From Flavobacteriaceae bacterium (lineage in GTDB: Bacteria; Bacteroidota; Bacteroidia; Flavobacteriales; Flavobacteriaceae), in contig JAPORT010000147.1 of NCBI GenBank assembly GCA_026710085.1, positions 1 to 40,892 on the forward strand: a stretch of 40,892 bases of DNA, given 5' to 3'. Within the stretch, counting starts at the first letter, position 1. Each line of letters opens with the position of its first letter. The translations under genes were made by a program, and so were the position numbers. Below are positions 1 through 5,974 of the stretch, piece by piece. Below the pieces are notes generated by a model, which was not told where the DNA came from, did no database searches, and saw nothing but the letters and a program-made list of their open reading frames with translations.

Positions 1-1
1 A

Positions 2-103
2 CCCAAAATCGCCATCAAGGAACAAAAAGAAGTCATCATGATGGATGGCCAAACACCCATCCAAAAAGAGGCCTTCAAATTATTAAACATTCAGTCCCTC
101 TAG
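2..103 (+). pseudogene. 3' tail of an ORF entering from upstream, possibly a transposase
   Basis: An open frame runs from the window edge for 33 codons to a TAG at 101-103. The residues end in TPIQKEAFKLLNIQSL. A TPEQ-K-x-LLxLLGI-like tail is common at the C-terminus of IS4/IS1634-type DDE transposases, and the next remnant at 206-526 is also transposase-like, so a transposase end is a reasonable guess. Too little is present to assign a family, and it could equally be the end of an intact gene lying outside the window. Confidence 0.3.
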
Positions 104-205
104 TTTAGGGGCAATCGAGCGAAGACTCGTTAATCGTCTTCTCTTGGGATTCATTTTGATCAGAAAATAGGGGCCTGTCATGGTCTTTGGAGACCGATGA
201 AGAGT

Positions 206-526
206 TCAAAAAGGGGGGAAGTTCAGATCGAAACCAAACCGAATCTGCTGTTGGCCATAGCCCTCGAAAAAAAGATGTTCATTGAGATCGGATAAGGCTT
301 GAATCACATAATCGGGTTGTTCGCCGATGCGTTGGTTATGGTTGCCTATTCCACCAGCAGCATCCCCTGTTAAGACGATGGGTTGAAACTTGACGGCCGT
401 TAATTGTTTTCGCATCCTTGATGTTTCTTTGAGCCCTCTGCAAGAGCACATGTCATCCCATCGCTTGCAAAGGGATGTAAATGGATTTATACCACAGATA
501 GGTAGGCAAGGATACGTTATCTTCAT
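206..526 (-). pseudogene. ISAs1-family transposase remnant (internal fragment)
   Basis: This 106-codon frame is not an intact gene. Its middle part resembles the DDE core of ISAs1-family transposases: PIVLTGDAAGG sits where the family has a VVTIDAMG-type strand carrying the catalytic Asp, and about 20 residues later PDYVIQALSDLNEHLFFEG matches the family's DYVLALKGNQ-x-LHE-x-LFFE segment, with similar spacing. The first 30 residues, rich in Cys and Pro, do not look like the family, and neither the upstream IDGK block nor the downstream RYYISSL / HWxIEN blocks was found. This points to a deleted, decayed copy. The assignment rests on motif spacing by eye. Confidence 0.5.
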
Positions 527-666
527 GTTATAAGGGTTGGATTATATTCGTCAAGATATTATCAGGACATGAAAAAGGAAGTCCCCAATCATTTAAGTCC
601 GTTGGATAGAAATCATTAAAAACTCATCTATTCAAAGTATTTTTACATCATCAAAAGAAAATAGCC

Positions 667-972
667 ATGTTAACTGAAAAACAAATAGAACAAGTGATTG
701 ATGCGATGAAACCTTTTCATCCTAAAAAAATTGCGTATAGTGGATATGATTCGTATGATGATTATATTGAACTTCTTTATGATTTTAACGATCGGGCAAC
801 GATAACAGAATCCACCAAAATCATGATGCATTTGAAAGAAAAATTCGGGATTGAGGTGAATTTGGTGGAATACGATTGCATCCCTGACTATTGTAAGGAT
901 CGGGTTTTAAAAGAGGCTATTGTTTTGTACCATGACCAAAGAGCAAAAAGAGAACCTGCTCAAGCGATGTGA
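667..972 (+). CDS. MNT-domain (MntA-like) antitoxin, catalytic motif degenerate
   Basis: The 101-residue product has the frame of a minimal nucleotidyltransferase of the HEPN/MNT toxin-antitoxin type: LTEKQIEQVIDAMKPFHPKKI at the start, then a LLYDF strand, a KEKFGIEVNLVEYD strand and RVLKEAIVLYHD at the end. In active members KKI is followed by a GSYARG loop and a DxD pair before LLYDF. Here that stretch reads AYSGYDSYDDYIELLYDF: GS has become GY, the AR is gone, about five residues are missing and the Asp pair reads Y-I-E. AMP transfer to the toxin, the known role of active MntA, is therefore unlikely; binding could persist. The ATG at 667 is the only good start. The 3' end overlaps the HEPN gene by 41 bp, implying co-translation. 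Confidence 0.75.
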   Translation: MLTEKQIEQVIDAMKPFHPKKIAYSGYDSYDDYIELLYDFNDRATITESTKIMMHLKEKFGIEVNLVEYDCIPDYCKDRVLKEAIVLYHDQRAKREPAQAM

Positions 973-1324
973 CGCCATTGAGTCCTATTTCCAAAAATGG
1001 GAACAGCTTGTCCCAGATATTCAAGACAAAGACCAATTGATCTCAGATTTAAGTACACAAGTAGTTTCCACTTTTTATTCTTTTCTGATTAGTGAAAAAC
1101 GCAATCAAATGCACAAACAGGTATATTCTGATTTAATTAACAATTACCCGTCCATTCAATGGCAAGTCATCAAAGAAATCAGGAATCGGATAGGTCATAA
1201 TTACGAGAAACTAAGTGTGTTGGGGATACATGATTTTATTGTAGAACATATGATTCCGTTACAAAAAGAACTGCCCTACTTGAGAGAATATATCAACTCA
1301 GAAAAACATCGAAGAAAAGCCTAA
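932..1324 (+). CDS. HEPN-domain (HepT-like, DUF86-type) toxin
   Basis: The 130-residue, mostly helical protein carries the HepT-type RNase motif RX4HXY as RNRIGHNY near residue 88, preceded by YPSIQWQVIKEI, which matches the usual YPxIPWxxIxGM stretch. HEPN toxins of this class are RNases; in characterised pairs the MNT partner AMPylates the Tyr of this motif. All motif residues (R, H, Y) are present, so the toxin looks active. The ATG at 932 gives MTKEQKENLL; an in-frame TTG at 920 is a less likely start. It overlaps the MNT gene (667-972), so the two form one transcription unit. The pair sits between transposase debris and broken genes, which suggests a mobile defence or stabilisation module. 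Confidence 0.8.
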   Translation: MTKEQKENLLKRCDAIESYFQKWEQLVPDIQDKDQLISDLSTQVVSTFYSFLISEKRNQMHKQVYSDLINNYPSIQWQVIKEIRNRIGHNYEKLSVLGIHDFIVEHMIPLQKELPYLREYINSEKHRRKA

Positions 1325-1622
1325 AATCGATTCATCGATACGGTTACCCAAAACGACCAAATCGTCATCACGCTGTTTTTATCATCCGTCCAGAGTGGAG
1401 CTTCACTTTGAATCGTATTCCAATCATCAAAGAGAGGTTGATTGAAAAAGGCTTCATCACGGCTAATCACTAACCCGTCGGAGATGTAATCAAGATCATC
1501 GAACTCATAGCTCTGCAAAAAGACGCCCAGTTCATCGGCAATGGTTTGGAATACATGATGGGTGGATTCGGTTTTCCACTGATGGAAAAAGATTTTTAAT
1601 TGGTGGAGGTTAATTCAATCAT
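1321..1622 (-). pseudogene. Small acidic protein of unknown family, frameshifted near its start
   Basis: An ATG at 1622 overlaps the stop of the upstream coiled-coil gene by 8 nt (ATGATTGA) and gives MIELTSTN before a TAA. A shift into the neighbouring frame within the next few codons opens about 92 residues to the TAG at 1321-1323, including LKIFFHQWKTES, FQTIADELGVFLQSYEF, DYISDGLVISRDEAFF and a C-terminal IWSFWVTV. The composition looks like a real protein, so this appears to be a gene broken by one indel rather than random frame. I do not recognise the family. Its stop codon overlaps that of the HEPN gene on the other strand. Confidence 0.45.
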
Positions 1623-1871
1623 TGTTGTTTTCGTTACCTTGAACTGCTAAGAATTTTAGTCGGAGTCTGATGAGTTCCAATTCTTTTGAGATGATGGTTT
1701 GGCTTTCTTCGATCCTTGTTTGATTTTCTAAGATTGTTATCAATTTTTCCATGATCGTTATTTGGGTTTCGGTGATCTCATTTTGGGATGATAAGGTCGA
1801 TTTTGGGCTTCCAATAATTTGATGGTGTTTCTTCTAATTCCCCATAGATTTTGGCTTATATCATCGTCCAT
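1615..1871 (-). pseudogene. Small coiled-coil protein, frameshifted
   Basis: The ATG at 1871 opens MDDDISQNLWGIRRNTIKLL. Around 1799-1806, at a short T run, the reading frame must change to continue as QNEITETQITIMEK, LENQTRIEESQTIISKEL and LIRLRLKFLAVQG, ending at the TGA at 1615-1617. Heptad-like spacing of I/L with many E/Q/K residues predicts a single long coiled coil. In one frame only the last 45 residues, from an internal ATG, are intact. The stop overlaps the start of the next broken gene, so both belonged to one operon. The family is unknown. A real indel and an assembly error are both possible. Confidence 0.45.
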
Positions 1872-1880
1872 GTTTCAAAA

Positions 1881-2003
1881 TTAATTCAAATGAAGTGGAT
1901 CGGAGGCAAGTTGCTTATCTAATGAAGTAGCTTCGCCTGGTGGATGTCCCGAAATGTAGTTTTGGATCACGTCATTGAATTAAGACCAGAGATTTTCTCT
2001 CAT
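1881..2003 (-). pseudogene. Short ORF with an internal stop, possibly an anti-sigma-like N-terminus
   Basis: From an ATG at 2003 the frame reads MRENLWS, a TAA at 1980-1982, then NDVIQNYISGHPPGEA and DKQLASDPLHLN to a second TAA at 1881-1883. The pattern of a YISG turn, an E-rich step and LASDP resembles the start of anti-sigma/FecR-type proteins (YLxGELxxEE...LxxDP), but only about 40 codons exist and the resemblance is weak. It lies just upstream of the two other broken minus-strand genes and may have headed the same operon. Confidence 0.3.
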
Positions 2004-2004
2004 C

Positions 2005-2036
2005 ACTACGATTTTAATTAGAAATTAAATCGTAGT
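2005..2036. repeat. Inverted repeat (14-bp arms, 3-4 nt loop)
   Basis: ACTACGATTTTAATT and AATTAAATCGTAGT are inverted copies, differing only by one extra T in the first arm, with a loop of about three bases. It lies directly upstream of the broken minus-strand ORF at 1881-2003. No T-run follows on either side, so it is not a classical terminator; an operator, a mobile-element end or a transcript hairpin is possible. Confidence 0.6.
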
Positions 2037-2096
2037 AGTGGAACGGTTTTTTGATAACTGAAAAAGAACGTGAATAGGCTTATACCCTGATTTGGA

Positions 2097-2125
2097 AATG
2101 ATATACCACCTTTTAGTGTATCATT
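2097..2125 (-). terminator. Possible hairpin terminator after the MBL-fold gene
   Basis: On the minus strand, 22 nt past the stop codon of the hydrolase gene, AATGATA and TATCATT form a 7-bp stem around a loop of about 15 nt. It is AT-only and has no strong T-run after it, so its role as terminator is inferred from position alone. Confidence 0.3.
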
Positions 2126-2146
2126 CCCAAAATTAGAGTGACTAAA

Positions 2147-2914
2147 TCAAATGGTCAGTTTCAATTGATCATAGCCAAGAAATACATTTTGAGGCAATTC
2201 CTTAGAAACCGTCTCATGAAACCCGATAAGATTACTGATATGAGTGAAATAACATTGTTTTGGCTGAATTTCCTTGATGAGTGCTAAAGCTTCGTCCACA
2301 TTGAGATGATTCGGATGTGGTTCTTTACGAATACAACCCAAAACAAGCAATTGAAGATTCTTTAAATATTTTATTTTTTCTGGTTTGATGGACTTGATAT
2401 CCGTGATGTAGGCAAAATCATCGATTCTAAAACCTAGTACGGGAACCACTGTATGATTGACTTCAATGGGTAAAATTTGTTTTCCTTTCAACTGAAAAGG
2501 AACTAAATCTTTGATGATGTTTGGGGTGACTTCAGGCCTTCCCTTGTAGGTTATTCGCTTGTCAAAAACATAATGGTATCTCTTTTTTAAGGATTTCAAT
2601 ACTCTTTTGGATAAAAAAATAGGGATGGGACCTTGTTTAAAATTAAATGCACGGATATCATCCAATCCTGCTGTATGATCCGCATGTTCATGAGTAAATA
2701 AAAGGGCATCAAGTCTTTGAAGTTTTGAGCGCAAACATTGTTGTCTGAAATCCGGACCACAATCAATGATTAAATGACAGTCATTCCATTGGATTAGAAT
2801 TGAGCTTCTTAATCGATTGTCTCTTCTGTCTTCTGAAAAACAAACTTCATGATCACTGGTTACAACCGGTGCTCCATAGGAAGTTCCCGTACCTAAAAAA
2901 GTGATTTCAAGCAT
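2147..2914 (-). CDS. MBL-fold metallo-hydrolase (PhnP/YycJ-like)
   Basis: The 255-residue protein begins MLEITFLGTGTSYGAP, the usual first strand of PhnP-like metallo-beta-lactamase-fold enzymes. The metal-binding HxHxDH motif is present as THEHADHTAGLDD near residue 76; a preceding LIIDCGPDFR strand, a later HTVVPVLGFR with its His, a YITD strand and a final CYFTHIS complete the expected ligand set. Relatives act as phosphodiesterases on cyclic phosphates or as nucleases; the substrate here cannot be read from sequence. It is full length for the family, has no signal peptide and should be cytoplasmic. Its start faces a 228-bp non-coding stretch shared with the divergent gene at 3143. Confidence 0.85.
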   Translation of the reverse strand: MLEITFLGTGTSYGAPVVTSDHEVCFSEDRRDNRLRSSILIQWNDCHLIIDCGPDFRQQCLRSKLQRLDALLFTHEHADHTAGLDDIRAFNFKQGPIPIFLSKRVLKSLKKRYHYVFDKRITYKGRPEVTPNIIKDLVPFQLKGKQILPIEVNHTVVPVLGFRIDDFAYITDIKSIKPEKIKYLKNLQLLVLGCIRKEPHPNHLNVDEALALIKEIQPKQCYFTHISNLIGFHETVSKELPQNVFLGYDQLKLTI

Positions 2915-3142
2915 AATACTTTATGTAAATCATCGATTGTCGAATTTTATAGTCTCCAAAATTATGATTCCAACGTCACAATTGTCTTTGAAACTGAATT
3001 TTTAGAAAATTAAATAGTCAGATTTATCGACTTGACAAAATTCAAATTTTAACATGTTCCTCAAACTGACACGTTTTAAGTTTTTGTAATTTTCAGGCCT
3101 CAAATATCGAGTACAGTGCCTCACTTACCAGGAGATAAAATC

Positions 3143-4564
3143 ATGGACAATCGTCCTTCGATTAATTATAAAGCACTCAAGATTAATCTCAATAAATTCA
3201 TCTATGGCACTTTTGCAGAAATCGGTGCTGGACAGGAGGTCGCTCGGCATTTTTTTCGGGTTGGTAGTGCTTCTGGCACTATTGCAAAGACCATGAGTGC
3301 TTATGATAAAAATTTTAGCGATACCATCTATGGCCAAGAAAAAAATGGACAATATGTATCGGAGTTTCGTTTGCATAAGATGCTACTTCATGAAATTGAG
3401 TTATTAGAAAAAAGAATTCCAAGAACAGAAAATCCTGAAAAAATATTTTTTACCCTTGCCAATACCGTTGCGACAATTGATTTTGCCAAACGATTTAGAG
3501 GTCATGGTTGGATGGGAATCCGCTATCAGTTGGAACCGAATCAAGCATATAGCGAAATCATCTTACATGTTCGATTCAAGCAATTGGAAGCACGTTTGCA
3601 ACAAGAAGTCATCGGCATTCTAGGTGTTAATCTAGTTTATGGAGCCTTTTATTATCATAATAATCCAAAAGCTATTTTGAAGTTTCTTTATGATCACATC
3701 GATCATACTTCCATCGAAATTGATACCATCAATTTTTCTGGTCCCATATTCGAAAAAGTAGATAATCGATTGATGAGTTTGGAACTGATTCGAAATAATA
3801 TGACCGAAGCAGTCATGTTTGATCCCAACGGTAGTAACGTGATGCCTTCTCGAATCCTTTATAATAAAAATATATTGGCTCTTCGAGGTAGTTTTCGACC
3901 AGTTACCAAAGTGAACATTGATATGCTAGAAAAATCTTATGATGTTTTTCTATGTGAAAAAAATATAACAGACGATAATACCCAAGTCATTTTTGAAATC
4001 ACGCTTTCCAATTTATTAAATAATGGAAAAGATGATGGCACCATCGATGAAACTGATTTTATGGACCGGGCCAAACTACTTTGTTCATTAGGTCATACCG
4101 TCATGATTTCGCATTTTCAGGAATACTATCGACTCGTTAGTTATTTTTCTGAGTATACTAAAAAGCAAATGGGTTTATGCATGGGCGTGGATAACTTTTT
4201 AAAAATATTTGTTGAAGATTACTATCAAGATGTTGAAGGAGGAATATTGGAAGCTTTTGGAAAAATGTTTCGTAATAATCTCAAAGTCTATTTGTATCCT
4301 CTTAGAGATGAACAAACTGGAACCATCATTCAATCCAACAATTTAAAGCTCAAACCGAGAATGAAAGATTTTTATAAGTTTTTCAAATACAATAATAAAA
4401 TTGTCGATATCCTCGATTATGAAGAAGAATACCTAGATATCCATTCACGTGAGGTTTTGCAACAAATCAAAAAAGGAGGTCATGGATGGGAAGAAAAATT
4501 ACCCAAAGGGATAGCTGATTTGATTATTCGTCAAAAAATGTTTGGACTGAATACCCAAACTTGA
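3143..4564 (+). CDS. Large conserved protein of unknown function
   Basis: A 473-residue soluble protein without signal peptide or membrane segments. Striking blocks are EIGAGQEVARHFFRVG and ASGTIAKTMSAYDK near the start, FANTV-like FFTLANTVATIDFAKR, GHGWMGIRYQ, GVLGVNLVYGAFYYH-like GILGVNLVYGAFYYHN, and LRGSFRPVTKVNIDML. I recall close relatives in other Bacteroidota and in cyanobacteria, some carrying an automatic nicotinate-nucleotide adenylyltransferase name, but neither the H/TxGH nor the ISSTxxR motif of that enzyme is visible, so I do not adopt it. Start: the ATG at 3143 (MDNRPSINYKALK) is preferred; an in-frame GTG at 3116 adds nine unlikely residues. It is convergent with the bcp gene, the two stop codons being one base apart. 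Confidence 0.8.
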   Translation: MDNRPSINYKALKINLNKFIYGTFAEIGAGQEVARHFFRVGSASGTIAKTMSAYDKNFSDTIYGQEKNGQYVSEFRLHKMLLHEIELLEKRIPRTENPEKIFFTLANTVATIDFAKRFRGHGWMGIRYQLEPNQAYSEIILHVRFKQLEARLQQEVIGILGVNLVYGAFYYHNNPKAILKFLYDHIDHTSIEIDTINFSGPIFEKVDNRLMSLELIRNNMTEAVMFDPNGSNVMPSRILYNKNILALRGSFRPVTKVNIDMLEKSYDVFLCEKNITDDNTQVIFEITLSNLLNNGKDDGTIDETDFMDRAKLLCSLGHTVMISHFQEYYRLVSYFSEYTKKQMGLCMGVDNFLKIFVEDYYQDVEGGILEAFGKMFRNNLKVYLYPLRDEQTGTIIQSNNLKLKPRMKDFYKFFKYNNKIVDILDYEEEYLDIHSREVLQQIKKGGHGWEEKLPKGIADLIIRQKMFGLNTQT

Positions 4565-4565
4565 T

Positions 4566-5021
4566 TCACTCGAATAAACTCAATATCTGATTGGCGTGAT
4601 CTTTGGCATTAACCTTATCGATTCGGTGGGTTACCACACCTTGTTCATCAATTAAAAACGTTCTTCTACGAATCCCTAAATATTCTTTTCCCATGAACTT
4701 TTTTAATCCATAGACACCAAAACCACTGACCAATTGTTTTTCTACATCGGCTAACAGTGGGAATGGCAATTCATGTCTAAGCGCAAAATTTCTTTGCCGA
4801 CGAACACTATCTAGGCTCACACCCAATAGTTTAAATCCTTTTTCTCGTAAATTTTTAAATCCTTCTTTAAGCGTTTGAACTTCTGAGGTACATACGGGAG
4901 TAGATGCTTTGGGATAAAAAAAGATGATTAGTTTTTGACCTTTGTATTGATCGAGTGTATGGGTGTTTTCAAGGTGATCCTTTACTTCGAAATTGGGTGC
5001 TTTTTCGCCTACCTCCAACAT
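4566..5021 (-). CDS. bcp: Peroxiredoxin of the PrxQ/Bcp type (1-Cys form)
   Basis: The product of about 151 residues is a thiol peroxidase reducing H2O2 and organic hydroperoxides in the cytoplasm. The fold is clear: LEVGEKAPNFEV, FFYPKASTPVCTSEV with the peroxidatic Cys, then GVSLDSV and FLIDEQGVVTHR. In most PrxQ enzymes a second, resolving Cys follows the first by five residues (CTxExC). Here the position is Val (CTSEVQ), and the whole protein has only one Cys, so recycling must use an external thiol. The start MLEVGEKAP at 5021 matches the family; an in-frame ATG at 5042 adds seven residues. The gene is divergent from nth with 41 bp between starts, so the promoters must overlap. Confidence 0.9.
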   Translation of the reverse strand: MLEVGEKAPNFEVKDHLENTHTLDQYKGQKLIIFFYPKASTPVCTSEVQTLKEGFKNLREKGFKLLGVSLDSVRRQRNFALRHELPFPLLADVEKQLVSGFGVYGLKKFMGKEYLGIRRRTFLIDEQGVVTHRIDKVNAKDHANQILSLFE

Positions 5022-5062
5022 GAATGTTACTTTTGCTTCCAAAGATAATTCAACCCACTTTT

Positions 5063-5698
5063 ATGACCAAAAAACAATGTGTGGAATTTGCAATACATCA
5101 ACTAGAAGAATTATTTCCAAAAGTCGAAATTCCCTTAAATCATCAGGATAATTACACCTTTTTAATTGCCGTCTTACTATCAGCAAGGGCTACTGATGCG
5201 ATGGTTAACCGCATCACACCCTTGCTTTGGGAAAAAGCTTCCAATCCATACGATATGATCAAATTATCTATTGAAGAAATTCAACAAATCATTAGACCCG
5301 TGGGACTGTCTCCCATGAAAGCCAAAGGAATTTATCATTTGTCCCACATTTTAATCGATAAATACCAAGGTCAAGTACCCAATACCATGGAAGCACTTGA
5401 GCAGTTACCAGCCGTTGGTCATAAAACAGCTAGTGTGGTGCTATCCCAAGCATTTGGAATTCCAGCTTTTCCTGTGGACACCCATATTCATCGATTGATG
5501 TATCGCTGGAATTTTTCCAATGGAAAAAGTGTCCAACAAACCGAAAAAGATGCCAAAAGATTATTTCCAAAAAAACTATGGAACAAACTTCATCTACAAA
5601 TTATCTACTATGGGAGAAAATACAGTCCTGCAAGAAATTGGGATATCGAAAAAGACATCATTACAAAAACCATTGGAAGAAAGAAGTTGTTCAAGTAA
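5063..5698 (+). CDS. nth: Endonuclease III-like DNA glycosylase/AP lyase, no iron-sulfur cluster site
   Basis: The 211-residue enzyme should remove oxidised pyrimidines and cleave at AP sites. Its helix-hairpin-helix is LPAVGHKTASVV with the catalytic Lys, and the catalytic Asp is in FPVDTHIHR. Upstream, LLSARATDAMVNRITP matches the family's LLSAQxTDxxVNxxTP. Where relatives have CxxxxxxCxxC, which binds a [4Fe-4S] cluster, this protein reads GRKYSPARNWDIEK and then KDIITKTIG: the first Cys is Ser and the others are absent. The protein's only Cys is near its N-terminus. The neighbouring frames do not hold a displaced Cys-rich tail, so a simple frameshift is not the cause. Start: the ATG at 5063; a TTG at 5024 is less likely. 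Confidence 0.9.
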   Translation: MTKKQCVEFAIHQLEELFPKVEIPLNHQDNYTFLIAVLLSARATDAMVNRITPLLWEKASNPYDMIKLSIEEIQQIIRPVGLSPMKAKGIYHLSHILIDKYQGQVPNTMEALEQLPAVGHKTASVVLSQAFGIPAFPVDTHIHRLMYRWNFSNGKSVQQTEKDAKRLFPKKLWNKLHLQIIYYGRKYSPARNWDIEKDIITKTIGRKKLFK

Positions 5699-5974
5699 AA
5701 ACTGCCAAGTGGAATCCCAATTTGTAAGCGAGGCTAACTTAAAGTTACATCTCTATCTCTAGACTTTGGCTTTTTTACTGCTCGACTCCCCCAAAAAATG
5801 AGAGGATTCTAAAATAGACGTCTTGGAATATGATCGCAAAAACATTCTTTTCCTTGATGTCATAACATGACGGTTTGCAATTTTAAGAGAAAAGGCATGA
5901 TGACTAGAATGTTTATGATTTCAGACAATCCATTTTTTTGACCTTGATTAAAGTAATTTAGACGGTTCCATTCG

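Noticed and set aside
3125..3376. 83-codon frame on the minus strand inside the unknown gene
   Set aside because: It lies wholly opposite a strongly patterned coding gene and has no family features of its own.
5520..5762. 80-codon frame overlapping the nth 3' end, as a possible displaced Cys-rich tail
   Set aside because: Its two Cys (SCSSKNC) do not match the CxxxxxxCxxC spacing of Nth and the frame does not continue the fold.
5699..5974. Possible tRNA or small RNA between nth and uvrA
   Set aside because: No cloverleaf, TTC-type loop or strong hairpin with a T-run could be drawn.
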